The notes: generated by a model not told the origin, from the letters alone. A stretch of 64,000 bases of DNA from Gammaproteobacteria bacterium (GCA_002706685.1 PALV01000020.1:186001-250000), one strand, 5' to 3'; numbered from the stretch's first letter, positions 10,160 to 19,356 are shown. Numbers and translations are program-made.

Positions 10160-10767
10160 GCGATAGCGTGACTGATTACAACGAATCCCCCTGGGATGAC
10201 GACAACGAGACAGAGAGCAAGACCCGCCGCAAGCAGCGCATGACCGAGCTGCAGAAAATGGGTGCGGAACTGATGACTCTGAACAAGCGCCAGCTGGATC
10301 TTATTGATCTGCCCGAGAATCTGTTGTCGGCTATGCGAGAATACCAGCGCCTGCCTAACCGCCACGAAGCCAAACGCCGACAGATGCAGTTCATTGGCAA
10401 ACTGATGCGTGCCGCCGACCACGATGCTATCCGTGAAGCACTGGACAAACTGCGTGCGCCTGATCGTCAGGAAATGCGCCGGGCCCAACAGATTGAAGCC
10501 TGGGGCGAGCGTTTGCTGCAGGGCGACGATGAGACGGTCGAGGCATTTTTGGCTGAATGGCAGCATGCCGAACGTCAGCCGCTCAGGCAATTACTTAGAA
10601 ATTGCACCGATGCTGGTGTGAAACCTTTGTCAGCGTCTGAGGAAACTGGCTCCGCAAAGGCCGCGATGGAAAACACTCCGGAGGCAGACAGCTCCTCTCC
10701 TGCGGTGGTCGCCGCAAGAAAAGCCCGCCGTCGCCTTTTCGACTACCTGGGTCAGGTCATTGTCTGA
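10156..10767 (+). CDS. darP: ribosome-associated protein DarP (YjgA, DUF615)
   Basis: DarP assists late 50S subunit assembly in E. coli. The 203-residue protein has the DUF615 pattern (SKTRRKQRMTELQKMGAELM, LPNRHEAKRRQMQFIGKLMR) and a basic, highly charged helical composition. Start GTG 10156 overlaps the npr stop by 4 bp; a second GTG four codons later would also serve. The region after residue ~165 (ASEETGSAKAAMENTPEADSSS) is a low-complexity insertion before the conserved ARRRLFDYL end. The 3' end overlaps the convergent peptidase gene by 11 bp. Confidence 0.93.
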   Translation: MSDSVTDYNESPWDDDNETESKTRRKQRMTELQKMGAELMTLNKRQLDLIDLPENLLSAMREYQRLPNRHEAKRRQMQFIGKLMRAADHDAIREALDKLRAPDRQEMRRAQQIEAWGERLLQGDDETVEAFLAEWQHAERQPLRQLLRNCTDAGVKPLSASEETGSAKAAMENTPEADSSSPAVVAARKARRRLFDYLGQVIV

Positions 10768-12865
10768 CGTCTGGTGACCATGCCAGAAAACTCCATCTGT
10801 CTGCGTATTCCAGGATCAGGGCATTCACAGCCCCCGCTGGCGAGTGGCCCTCGCCCTCCGCGGCATATAACCAGGCTGTAGCCTTGTCACCATGACGACG
10901 CTGCAACGCGGCAATCAGTTTGTAACTGTGCGCAGGCGCAACAATGTCATCACCAGGCCGTGCGACCGTCAGAACTGGCGGCAGTAAAGTCGGTGAATTC
11001 TCGCGAGTCAGTGCCTGGTGGTAGGAAGAATTGGCAAGCTGCCATTCTCTTGACTGCTCAACACCGGGGTCACCGTATTCCGCCACCCAGGACGGCGACC
11101 CTCCCAGTCGCAGAAAGGACGGCAGGTCATGCAACCCTGAATCGGCAACAACCGAACTAAAGACATCAGGCGCCTTTAACATGGCCATGGTGACCAGCAG
11201 CGCACCATGGCTGCGCCCCATCGCGGATACCTTGTTCCCTTGCGTCTGCAAAGCTGACGCTACATGGACAAACTCATCAACAGCCTGAGGCAGATCACCA
11301 GCAGGCCCCACGACGACGTAATGTCCACCAGCCAGCAGCCACACATAACGAGCAATGGAGAACCCCAACTCGATTGGCGCACCGAAACCACCATAGGTTT
11401 CGACCAGCACATGATTATTGATGTCCGGAATCTGCGAATCAGCATCCGTTTCTTTCTGAGGGGAAACCACAAAGTACGGGACAGTGCCATTCTCGCCTGC
11501 TGAATGGCCCATGCTGGACAATTCAAGCCTGACATCCAGATCAGCGGCAGGTGGCATATCCTGGCTCAGCAACTTCGTATTACCCGTGCTCAGGTCCAGC
11601 AAGGTCGCCTGCGGCGGTACGGTCAGGCCACTATAGGCCAGCAATAACTGCTGGGGCTCTATGGCGCGCATTCGATCAAGTCGCACCGGTTCTGGCAGTG
11701 CCACCTGCCCCACTATTACGCCATCCAGGCGTTGCTGGTAGAGCAACGATTGTCCATGGCGAAGGTATTCCACAAGGAAAACGTCGCCCACGACCTGCAC
11801 GGAGGACAGCTGGGCGTTTTCGAGTGGCGCATCCAAGGACAGGGGTCGCAGCGCAGTATCCGCCAGAGAGGCCGTGTAAATGACAGGATCACCAGCCGGT
11901 CGACGCCTTTCACGACGATAAAAAATAAACTCATCGCCAATCGCGCCGGCAAACCATAAGCCGACATCGTCGCCCTGCCAGAACCCGTCGCCTCGAACGG
12001 GCATACCGGTAATCCAGCGCGCCAGTTGAGTGCCGGAGCGATCGGCCAGCAGTGTCAGGCGATGGCGACCTTGATGCGATTCAGCAACAATGACCCGCTC
12101 GGACTGCGGTACCGGCAGCAAAGCCTCAATAACCCAGCCTTCCTCAGGCTGATATACCGTCGCGCTGTTTGCTGACTCTGATGGTGTAGATCGCAGCTGA
12201 TGATAATAAAGCGACTGAGCATCGCTGCTCCAGACCCCGTCCTGACTGCCAGCCCAGGCGGCAAGAACCGGGTTCTGACCGTTTGCACTCAATGCCAGAC
12301 TGTCACCCGAATCGACAAAACCAACATGCCAGGCGTCAGCCAGTTGCAACAGGACTGCCGACCCATTCGCATTCACCGATACCGAGCGCCAGCTGTCAGA
12401 TGTCACACCAGCGACTGGCGGCAAAGTCTGTCCAGCAGCAGCCACATCAAATGAGTTGCGGGATGCATCGCCGGGTGCCGGCAGCTCAGACCAGTAGAGT
12501 TCGTAATGGTCCTGCATGCCTGGATTGAAATAATAGAAATAACGTTGCCCGGCGACAGCAACTGCCTGAATGCGGGCATAGTCCCAGCTTTGAGCCATCA
12601 ATCGCTGCCATTGCTCACGGCTGGGCAGTCTGGACAGCATTTCAACGGTGCGTGCCTGCTGAACCTGGCGCCAGGCCCGGCTTTGCCCGTTATCTGTCTC
12701 AAGCCACCGAAAGGGGTCGGCTGTCGGCTGTGCGCTGATGGATTCAGACAGCAGCACCATAGCAAGCGCCATGATCCGCAGCACGATCGCGCCAGCGCCG
12801 TTATGACGGTACTTTCCCGGCACTCTCAGCAGAACATGCTCTGGTTGATGATGCCCGCACCCCAT
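10757..12865 (-). CDS. prolyl oligopeptidase family (S9) serine peptidase, exported
   Basis: A 702-residue protein with an N-terminal beta-propeller-like region and a C-terminal alpha/beta-hydrolase domain of peptidase family S9. The nucleophile elbow is GRSHGALL (Ser552); the acid residue fits GDDIVAP and the histidine GEGHSP. An early hydrophobic stretch (MALAMVLLSESISAQ) suggests secretion. ATG 12865 is kept because AAGGTGA stands 7 nt upstream, overlapping the LysR stop; this gives a long N-terminal region before the hydrophobic core, and an internal ATG at about residue 32 is an alternative. It follows the LysR gene closely (12 bp) and may share its transcript. The substrate is not predictable. 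Confidence 0.9.
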   Translation of the reverse strand: MGCGHHQPEHVLLRVPGKYRHNGAGAIVLRIMALAMVLLSESISAQPTADPFRWLETDNGQSRAWRQVQQARTVEMLSRLPSREQWQRLMAQSWDYARIQAVAVAGQRYFYYFNPGMQDHYELYWSELPAPGDASRNSFDVAAAGQTLPPVAGVTSDSWRSVSVNANGSAVLLQLADAWHVGFVDSGDSLALSANGQNPVLAAWAGSQDGVWSSDAQSLYYHQLRSTPSESANSATVYQPEEGWVIEALLPVPQSERVIVAESHQGRHRLTLLADRSGTQLARWITGMPVRGDGFWQGDDVGLWFAGAIGDEFIFYRRERRRPAGDPVIYTASLADTALRPLSLDAPLENAQLSSVQVVGDVFLVEYLRHGQSLLYQQRLDGVIVGQVALPEPVRLDRMRAIEPQQLLLAYSGLTVPPQATLLDLSTGNTKLLSQDMPPAADLDVRLELSSMGHSAGENGTVPYFVVSPQKETDADSQIPDINNHVLVETYGGFGAPIELGFSIARYVWLLAGGHYVVVGPAGDLPQAVDEFVHVASALQTQGNKVSAMGRSHGALLVTMAMLKAPDVFSSVVADSGLHDLPSFLRLGGSPSWVAEYGDPGVEQSREWQLANSSYHQALTRENSPTLLPPVLTVARPGDDIVAPAHSYKLIAALQRRHGDKATAWLYAAEGEGHSPAGAVNALILEYADRWSFLAWSPDVRQ

Positions 12866-12877
12866 GCTGTGTCACCT

Positions 12878-13813
12878 TCAGTGCTTGAACAGCGCCAGCA
12901 GGGTCTCACGCAACCAGCGATGTGACGGGTCGCTGTCCGACTGGCGGTGCCAGTAAAGGTGCAAGTCCAGGGGCATGGTTTCGAAGGGAAGTTTGCGCAA
13001 TGTCAGCTGGTATTGGGACGCCAGGTAACGTGGGACGGTCAGTACCAGATCGGTGCCACGCACCACTTCGGCAGCGACCCGGTAGTGCTGAACTCGCAGT
13101 TGGATGCGACGTTCAGCCTGATGGCGCAGCAGGGCCATATCGACCTGCCCCAGTCCCCTGCGGCGGCTCGACACATGGATATGACTCAGGGCGAGGTAAG
13201 CATCCAGTGTCAGTGGCTGCTGTGACATGGGATGGTCGGGGCGCATGGCACACACATAGTCATCCTTGATCAAGGACTGGTGTGACACCTGGGTATCTTC
13301 TATCAGGGGTACATCGACAGCAAAGTCCAGCTCACCTCGTGACAACTGACGTACAATCTCGTGACGCTTGGTATAGTAGCTCTGCAGTGACAGGTGTGGC
13401 GCATGCTGCTCGAAATGCGGAAACAGCCTGGGCAGGATGACCGCCTCGGCCAGATCCGTCATGCTGAAATGATAGGTACGTTCTGCAGAATCCGGTGAAA
13501 AGTCCTCGCGCTCAAGAACACTCGCATTCAACATCCCCAATGCAGCAGAGATGTTCTGGGCAATACTGTCTGCTACAGGCGTCGGCAACATGCCTTTCGA
13601 GGTGCGAACAAAAAGCTCGTCGTTGAACACTCGTCGCAGCCGCGACAGTGCATTACTGACCGCCGGCTGGGTGATCGACAGAGCCTTCGCGGCCTGAGTC
13701 AGATTACGCTCGGTATAGATCGTGTCAAATACCAGAAACAGATTAAGATCCAGCTTTTTCAGAGCACGGCCCCCTTTTATTGTCGCAGTCGCCAGTCCTT
13801 GTGCTGTTTCCAA
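12878..13813 (-). CDS. LysR-family transcriptional regulator
   Basis: A 311-residue LysR-type regulator. The winged HTH lies near residues 20-85 (LDLNLFLVFDTIYTERNLTQ, ITQPAVSNALSRLRRVF, DELFVRTSKG), followed by a periplasmic-binding-like effector domain. The pattern resembles the NodD/LeuO-like branch that begins with 'LDLNLFLVF'. It is divergent from the histidine phosphatase at 13914, with an inverted repeat in the gap, and precedes the S9 peptidase on its own strand. The effector is unknown. Confidence 0.93.
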   Translation of the reverse strand: METAQGLATATIKGGRALKKLDLNLFLVFDTIYTERNLTQAAKALSITQPAVSNALSRLRRVFNDELFVRTSKGMLPTPVADSIAQNISAALGMLNASVLEREDFSPDSAERTYHFSMTDLAEAVILPRLFPHFEQHAPHLSLQSYYTKRHEIVRQLSRGELDFAVDVPLIEDTQVSHQSLIKDDYVCAMRPDHPMSQQPLTLDAYLALSHIHVSSRRRGLGQVDMALLRHQAERRIQLRVQHYRVAAEVVRGTDLVLTVPRYLASQYQLTLRKLPFETMPLDLHLYWHRQSDSDPSHRWLRETLLALFKH

Positions 13814-13846
13814 GCTTGAGACCTATGTGTGACTTGCCCTGCTTTA

Positions 13847-13889
13847 TGTATTATTCTCGTGAATGATACTCAAATTCCGCAATAATACA
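13847..13889. promoter_or_regulatory. inverted repeat in the LysR/phosphatase divergent gap
   Basis: Perfect 9-bp arms TGTATTATT (13847-13855) and AATAATACA (13881-13889) are separated by 25 bp in the 100-bp gap between divergent genes. The position fits an operator for the LysR regulator or overlapping promoter elements. The arms are AT-rich, so chance is possible. Confidence 0.4.
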
Positions 13890-13913
13890 AATCAATAGTA
13901 TGGATAAATTTAA

Positions 13914-14609
13914 ATGAGTCAGTTGTATCTGGTCCGCCATGGACAGGCGTCGTTCGGTGCCGACAATTATGATCAATTATCGGAGCTGGGTGAGCAGCAG
14001 GCCGTCTGGCTTGGTGATTATTTTCGCGAACTGGGTGTGACGTTTACCCGCGCCATCGCAGGCTCCATGAAGCGTCAGCAGCAGACAGCACAGGGCATCC
14101 TGCTCGGCGCCGACCAGCCTCTGAGCGTTTCCATCGATGCCGGCTTTAATGAGTTTGACTTCCATACCCTGGCCGCAGTTTATTGCCACAGTGCCGGTAT
14201 GGAAGTACCCTCGGTCAGCGATGGTGGACGTCTGTTTTTCCAGATGCTGCGCAAGGCCATGCATACCTGGTCGCGTGATGAGCTGCATGCGAGCCACAAT
14301 GACAACTCATCACACTCACTGGAGCGCTGGCAACAGTTCCATGATCGGGTGCACAACAGCTTGCATTCCCTGACCGCCCTTGAATCGGGCGAAACTGTGC
14401 TGGTTGTCAGTTCTGGCGGCGCAATGGCCATGGCCGTGTCACAGATTCTGGGGTGCGGAGTCGATACGCTGATCGACCTCAACATGCAGACACGCAACAC
14501 CGGCATACACCATTTTCATTTCAGTCAGCGCGGCTTTCAGCTGACCACTTTCAACGCGCTGCCGCACCTGCAGAGACGCGACCGCTTGCACGCGCTTACC
14601 TACACCTGA
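13914..14609 (+). CDS. histidine phosphatase family protein (phosphoglycerate mutase-like)
   Basis: A 231-residue cytoplasmic protein with the RHG catalytic motif at residues 8-10 (LYLVRHGQAS) and later conserved residues of the superfamily (EFDFHT; VVSSGGAMAM instead of the more common 'VSHG'). The second catalytic histidine position thus reads S-S-G-G, so catalysis may be weak or the family divergent. It is transcribed away from the LysR regulator and precedes an APH-like kinase by 60 bp; such phosphatase/kinase pairs occur near acyl-CoA metabolism genes, but the substrate here is unknown. Confidence 0.85.
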   Translation: MSQLYLVRHGQASFGADNYDQLSELGEQQAVWLGDYFRELGVTFTRAIAGSMKRQQQTAQGILLGADQPLSVSIDAGFNEFDFHTLAAVYCHSAGMEVPSVSDGGRLFFQMLRKAMHTWSRDELHASHNDNSSHSLERWQQFHDRVHNSLHSLTALESGETVLVVSSGGAMAMAVSQILGCGVDTLIDLNMQTRNTGIHHFHFSQRGFQLTTFNALPHLQRRDRLHALTYT

Positions 14610-14669
14610 ATGCAGGACTTCTGACAGCGAAATGAGACCTGAAGGCAATGCCCGACCGGAACTGGCACC

Positions 14670-15674
14670 ATGAACAACAATAATGCTTTGGCAAATTGGC
14701 TTAACACTCATATCGATGGCTGTGACGGCCAGTATCAACTTGAAAAGTTTGCAACTGGACAATCCAATCCCAGTTTTCTGCTGCAGTGCGGAGGTCAGCA
14801 GTTTGTCCTCAGGCGTAAACCGCCTGGCGAACTTTTGGCTTCGGCTCATGCAGTAGATCGCGAGTATCGCCTTATCAGTGCACTTCGGCACACTGACGTG
14901 CCGGTGCCCCAGGCCCTGGCACTGTGTACCGACGACAGCGTGATTGGCAGCATGTTTTATGTGATGAGCTACGAGCCGGGCGACATATTGTGGGACCCGG
15001 CGTTGCCCGATGCTGAGACAGCTTTACGGCCGGCGTACTATCACTCGCTGATAGGCGCGCTAGCAACCTTGCACGATGTCGACTATGAGAGTGTCGGGCT
15101 GCAGGACTTTGGCCGGCCAGGGAACTATTTTGAGCGCCAGCTGACACGCTGGCACAAACAGTATCAGGCCTCGCAAACCACCGAACTGCCTGCCATGGAT
15201 TCTCTGATTGCATGGCTGCAGCGCAATATGCCGCCTGATGACGGTGCCAGCAGCATCATTCATGGTGATTACCGTCTGGACAACGTCATGTTCCATAAGG
15301 GATCACCACAGATCCGCGCAGTACTGGACTGGGAGCTGGCGACGCTGGGACACCCAATGGCTGATCTTGCTTACTACCTGATGGCGCTTCGGCTGCCCGA
15401 CGAAGGCGAGATTCGGGGCCTGCAGGGCAAGAATCTGAAGGATCTGAATATCCCAGAAGAAGCGGAGCTGATTGACCTGTACTGCCAGCAGCGCCAGCTA
15501 GCCTCACCGCGACACTGGAACTTCTATATGGCATTCTGCTTCTTCAGACTGGCAGCCATTCTGCAGGGCGTCTACAAACGTGGCCTCGACGGCAATGCCT
15601 CTAATGAGCGAGCGCTGCGCATGGGAGAGCTGGTGGCACCACTGGCGGAAATGGGGCTGGCCTCGGTTGACTGA
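14670..15674 (+). CDS. phosphotransferase family protein (APH/choline kinase-like, ACAD10/11-type)
   Basis: A 334-residue protein with a protein-kinase-like fold of the aminoglycoside-phosphotransferase superfamily. The catalytic loop HGDYRLDN starts at His198 (Asp200 catalytic) and the metal-binding segment is LDWELATLGHPMADLAY. Homologues of this type occur in fatty-acid or hydroxy-acid catabolism loci and resemble the kinase domain of ACAD10/11, so a small-molecule substrate is more likely than an antibiotic. Codons 2-5 are all Asn, producing an A-rich AACAACAA element right after the start codon (see the separate entry). Confidence 0.85.
   Translation: MNNNNALANWLNTHIDGCDGQYQLEKFATGQSNPSFLLQCGGQQFVLRRKPPGELLASAHAVDREYRLISALRHTDVPVPQALALCTDDSVIGSMFYVMSYEPGDILWDPALPDAETALRPAYYHSLIGALATLHDVDYESVGLQDFGRPGNYFERQLTRWHKQYQASQTTELPAMDSLIAWLQRNMPPDDGASSIIHGDYRLDNVMFHKGSPQIRAVLDWELATLGHPMADLAYYLMALRLPDEGEIRGLQGKNLKDLNIPEEAELIDLYCQQRQLASPRHWNFYMAFCFFRLAAILQGVYKRGLDGNASNERALRMGELVAPLAEMGLASVD
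14673..14680 (+). promoter_or_regulatory. candidate Hfq/Crc A-rich motif at the start of the APH-like gene
   Basis: AACAACAA follows the ATG (14670-14672) directly and continues as TAAT. It matches the AAYAAYAA catabolite-activity motif that Hfq/Crc binds near start codons in Pseudomonas. Such a motif can arise by chance from Asn codons. Confidence 0.35.
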
Positions 15675-15693
15675 CGAGTGCTACCATCGAAGC

Positions 15694-15701
15694 AATAATA
15701 A
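15694..15701 (+). promoter_or_regulatory. candidate Hfq/Crc A-rich motif upstream of the symporter operon
   Basis: AATAATAA lies 5 nt before the Shine-Dalgarno GAGGG (15707-15711) of the DUF4212 gene. This is where Crc/Hfq-repressed Pseudomonas mRNAs typically carry their CA motif. The function is inferred. Confidence 0.4.
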
Positions 15702-15717
15702 AAACTGAGGGTGTGTT

Positions 15718-16002
15718 ATGCGCGACAAACACGCACGAGCCTATTGGCGGGCCAACGTCAGAATACTGGCGGGCCTGTTGTCTGTCTGGTTCTTCATTTC
15801 CTACGTCTGTGGCATCCTGCTGGCCGACACGCTGGATGCAATCCGGTTCGGCGGTTTCAAGCTCGGTTTCTGGATCGCACAGCAGGGATCCATCTACGTT
15901 TTTGTGGTGCTGATCATTGTTTATGTTGTGCTGATGGACCGATTGGATGCGCGCTACCGAAGCGATAGCGAGCAAGGTGTATCCAGGGAGGATCAGTCAT
16001 GA
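15718..16002 (+). CDS. DUF4212 small subunit of a sodium:solute symporter
   Basis: A 94-residue membrane protein with two predicted helices (about residues 19-38 and 58-76), matching the DUF4212 family that is nearly always encoded directly upstream of an SSS-family symporter. It is thought to be an accessory subunit. SD GAGGG is 6 nt from the ATG. Its stop overlaps the symporter start by 4 bp, so the two are translationally coupled. Confidence 0.9.
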   Translation: MRDKHARAYWRANVRILAGLLSVWFFISYVCGILLADTLDAIRFGGFKLGFWIAQQGSIYVFVVLIIVYVVLMDRLDARYRSDSEQGVSREDQS

Positions 16003-17699
16003 CGGTTCAGCTGTGGACCTATATTTTTGTTGCGCTCTCTTTCGGTTTATACATAGGCATTGCCGTCTGGTCGCGCGCCGCCTCAACCAATGATTTTTAC
16101 GTAGCTGGCGGTGGTGTTCACCCTCTCGCCAATGGCATGGCAACTGCCGCCGACTGGATGTCGGCAGCGTCATTCATCTCCATGGCAGGCCTTATCTCTT
16201 TTCTTGGACGCGACGGTGCGTTTTACCTGATGGGCTGGACTGGCGGTTATGTGCTTTTGGCGCTGCTGCTGGCTCCCTACCTGCGCAAGTTTGGCAAGTA
16301 CACCGTGCCGGACTTCATCGGTGATCGCTATTACTCTCGCAGCGCGCGCCTGGTGGCAATTTTCTGCGCCATTTCGGTGTCTTTTGTTTACGTCTGCGGC
16401 CAGATGCAGGGGGCAGGTATCGTTTTTTCCAGGTTCCTGGAAGTTGATATCACTACCGGTGTGATAATAGGCATGGCTATTGTGTTCTTCTATGCCGTTC
16501 TGGGTGGCATGAAAGGCATCACATATACGCAGGTTGCTCAGTACTGCGTACTGATTTTCGCTTACATGGTGCCAGCCATCTTTATCTCGCTGATGATGAC
16601 AGGCAACCCCATTCCTCAAATTGGTTTTGGTTCCGAACTGACTGCAGAGTATGGTGGTGGCTATCTGCTTGACCGCCTGGACAGCTTGAGCCAGGACCTG
16701 GGCTTCGCAACCTATACCGAAGGTCAACGTGCGACGCAGGACGTCTTTTTCATCACTGCCGCGCTGATGTTCGGCACAGCCGGACTGCCACACGTGATCA
16801 TCCGGTTTTTCACCGTGCCAAGCGTCAGGGACGCGCGCAAGTCAGCGGCCTATGCGCTCATCTTTATTGCCATTTTATACACGACTGCACCAGCAGTTGC
16901 AGCATTCGCACGCACCAACTTATTAAATACCGTTGACAACGCCGTATACGAAGAGCTGCCGTCCTGGTTCAGCACCTGGGAAACAACCCAGCTGATCTCT
17001 TTTGACGACCGCAACGGGGATGGCCGGGTGCAGTACTCGGGCGATGCGGAAACCAACGAACTGCAGGTCAATCGCGACATCATGGTGCTCGCCAACCCCG
17101 AGATTGCCCAGCTGCCCAACTGGGTGATTGCGCTGGTAGCGGCAGGCGCGCTGGCGGCGGCGCTGTCAACGGCCGCCGGCCTGCTGCTGGTCATTTCAAC
17201 GGCTGTTTCGCATGACCTGCTTAAACGCAGCCTGATGCCGGGGATCAGTGAGAAGCAGGAACTCCTGTTTGCCCGGCTCGCCATCTTTGTCGCTATTCTG
17301 ATCGCAGGATATTTCGGCATCAATCCACCCGGGTTTGTCGCCGAGGTAGTCGCCTTCGCGTTTGGACTGGCTGCCGCATCATTCTTCCCGGCGATTGTAC
17401 TGGGCATATTCTACCGCCGCATGAACCGTGAAGGAGCGATCGCCGGCATGCTGGCAGGCTTCCTGTTCACTGCCGGTTACATTGTCGCCTTCAAATTTGT
17501 GGTACCCGAACTCAGCACACCTGAACACTGGTGGTTCGGAATATCACCAGAGGGCATTGGCACCCTGGGCACACTGATCAATACCGTGGTGGCACTGACT
17601 GTCAGCCGCCTGTATCCAGCGCCACCGCGTGACATCCAGAACATGGTTGAGGAAATTCGATTGCCAGGCGCGGTGCCCGCAGCAGTCAATCATCCGTAA
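15999..17699 (+). CDS. sodium:solute symporter (VC_2705 type, acetate/organic-acid permease-like)
   Basis: A 566-residue inner-membrane protein of the SSS (SLC5) family with about 13 helices, including the conserved sodium-site segment (MATAADWMSAASFISMAGL) and GLPHVIIRFFTVP. It pairs with DUF4212 upstream. Relatives transport acetate, pyruvate or similar short acids. A hydrophilic loop near residues 320-355 contains an EF-hand-like calcium pattern (DDRNGDGRVQ), which this subfamily often has. acs (35075) could use imported acetate, but that link is inference. It ends 14 bp inside the convergent mrp gene. Confidence 0.9.
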   Translation: MTVQLWTYIFVALSFGLYIGIAVWSRAASTNDFYVAGGGVHPLANGMATAADWMSAASFISMAGLISFLGRDGAFYLMGWTGGYVLLALLLAPYLRKFGKYTVPDFIGDRYYSRSARLVAIFCAISVSFVYVCGQMQGAGIVFSRFLEVDITTGVIIGMAIVFFYAVLGGMKGITYTQVAQYCVLIFAYMVPAIFISLMMTGNPIPQIGFGSELTAEYGGGYLLDRLDSLSQDLGFATYTEGQRATQDVFFITAALMFGTAGLPHVIIRFFTVPSVRDARKSAAYALIFIAILYTTAPAVAAFARTNLLNTVDNAVYEELPSWFSTWETTQLISFDDRNGDGRVQYSGDAETNELQVNRDIMVLANPEIAQLPNWVIALVAAGALAAALSTAAGLLLVISTAVSHDLLKRSLMPGISEKQELLFARLAIFVAILIAGYFGINPPGFVAEVVAFAFGLAAASFFPAIVLGIFYRRMNREGAIAGMLAGFLFTAGYIVAFKFVVPELSTPEHWWFGISPEGIGTLGTLINTVVALTVSRLYPAPPRDIQNMVEEIRLPGAVPAAVNHP

Positions 17700-18507
17700 C
17701 ATCGATTGTGGGCGCGGCGGGTCTGGCTTCGACCTGCCGCGCCAGGCGATCGCGCAATGCGTCGGCCAGAGAATGATAGGCCCTGGCGATCGGACCATCC
17801 GGCTGGGCTATTGTCACCGGTGTGCCAGCATCCCCCTGTGATCGGATCAGCCTGTCCAGCGGCAGGGATCCTATCAGCGGGGTATCAAAGTCCTGCGCCA
17901 GGCGATCGCCGCCGCCCTCGCCAAAAATCGTCTCAATATGCCCACAATTGGAACAGACATGCTGGCTCATGTTCTCTACCACGCCCAGCAATGGAACCCT
18001 CACCTTGCGAAACATCTCCATGCCTTTGCGAGCGTCAGACAGCGCCACATCCTGAGGCGTGGTGACAATAACAGCACCACTGACACGCGCAGTCTGCGTC
18101 AGGCTCAACTGTATGTCACCGGTCCCGGGCGGAAGATCAATGATCAAATAATCCAGTGCCGACCACTGGGTGTTGAGCAGCAGCTGATTGAAGGCACCAA
18201 CGATCATTGGCGCGCGCCAGACCATGGCAGTTTTCGCATCGACCAGAAAACCTATTGAATTGGTCTCGATGCCGTGGGCCACCAGTGGCAACATGATTTT
18301 TCCAGGTTTGACCTGCGGACGTGTTCCGTCTGGAACTCCCAGCATCAGCGGCAGGCTGGGCCCGTAAATATCCGCATCCAGCAAACCTGTTTTATAACCC
18401 TGTTGATGTAGCGCCACCGCCAGGTTCACCGCAGTCGTTGACTTGCCTACTCCACCCTTGCCTGACGCAATACAGATAATGTGTTTTATGGTTGCCAGCG
18501 ACTCCAT
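17686..18507 (-). CDS. apbC: iron-sulfur cluster carrier protein Mrp/ApbC
   Basis: A P-loop NTPase of the Mrp/NBP35 family that carries [4Fe-4S] clusters to apoproteins. The 273-residue protein has the deviant Walker A motif GKGGVGKST (residues 15-23), Switch I/II patterns (DADIYGPSLPLMLG, IDLPPGTGD) and the cluster-binding CSNC motif. It lacks the N-terminal MIP18-like domain of longer Mrp proteins. It is monocistronic and divergent from an exported unknown protein. Confidence 0.94.
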   Translation of the reverse strand: MESLATIKHIICIASGKGGVGKSTTAVNLAVALHQQGYKTGLLDADIYGPSLPLMLGVPDGTRPQVKPGKIMLPLVAHGIETNSIGFLVDAKTAMVWRAPMIVGAFNQLLLNTQWSALDYLIIDLPPGTGDIQLSLTQTARVSGAVIVTTPQDVALSDARKGMEMFRKVRVPLLGVVENMSQHVCSNCGHIETIFGEGGGDRLAQDFDTPLIGSLPLDRLIRSQGDAGTPVTIAQPDGPIARAYHSLADALRDRLARQVEARPAAPTIDVTDD

Positions 18508-18677
18508 GCGACCCTCCCGCTCAGACAGACACTGCCTGGCTTAATTGCTGTAACTGTAAGAGGCGTGAGTTTAGCAGGCTGTTGCGCTTAGACACACTTG
18601 CAGTCTTGATATTGGCAGCAAAACCATGTTCTATTTGACATCGTACATTAATAGAATCCGGTAAATCTGGTTGGATC

Positions 18678-19331
18678 ATGACAACGTCTGTTAAACACAC
18701 TGCAAGAGTCGAGAACAGCCAGGCTGCCCGCAGCAGCTATGGCTTGAGACACTGTTTACGACACACGGTGGCATTTGTCGTGACCTCCGCGCTGCTGGGC
18801 AGCATCGCAGTCGCAGCTGAGGAACAACCCTCCAGCATGGGAAACGACCCACTGGCCAATGCCCAGCAATCCTTCGAGCACCCGGTCAAGTATGCAATCT
18901 ACTCCCCAGCATGGCACCTCAGCACCAATGCCGGCCTGCGCATCGTTGCACAGAACCAGAGCGACGAAGCCATCGAATTGAAAAAGGTTGTGTTCACAGA
19001 TGAGTCGGGGGAGGAGCCGCCCTCGGAGCTGCTGTTGAACCTGACGGTACCCGCCCACGGCTGGGCCGAGACCCAGGTTGCCTATCAGGAGCTTCTGGCC
19101 GGAAATGACTGCGTGGAACGCACCATGGAGGATGACTGGAAGCTGGTGGAAATTTCCAACTACACGCTTAATCCGTCGGTGCGTGGTCTGATTATTGAAA
19201 ACACCCGCTCATTTCGAATTTATCAGTGCGTACGCAGCGTTCGCGCACACTGGCACAACATCGACCAGGATATCAGCGGAGAAGGCCCGCAATGGTTGAT
19301 GTACCACTTTGAACGGCTACCCATCGACTGA
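18678..19331 (+). CDS. exported protein of unknown function
   Basis: A 217-residue protein I do not recognise. An N-terminal signal (LRHCLRHTVAFVVTSALLGS, then AVAAEE) follows a basic leader of ~25 residues; a later start would give a more typical signal peptide, but no nearer ATG precedes it. The mature part contains two cysteines (NDCVERT, YQCVRSV) that could form a disulfide, and a mostly beta-like composition, perhaps an immunoglobulin-like fold (LRIVAQNQSDEAIELKKVVF; LTVPAHGWAETQ). It is flanked by the divergent mrp and a convergent lipoprotein gene, so it is probably a single transcription unit. Confidence 0.75.
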   Translation: MTTSVKHTARVENSQAARSSYGLRHCLRHTVAFVVTSALLGSIAVAAEEQPSSMGNDPLANAQQSFEHPVKYAIYSPAWHLSTNAGLRIVAQNQSDEAIELKKVVFTDESGEEPPSELLLNLTVPAHGWAETQVAYQELLAGNDCVERTMEDDWKLVEISNYTLNPSVRGLIIENTRSFRIYQCVRSVRAHWHNIDQDISGEGPQWLMYHFERLPID

Positions 19332-19356
19332 TGCACCTGCAGATTACCTGCTCTGC

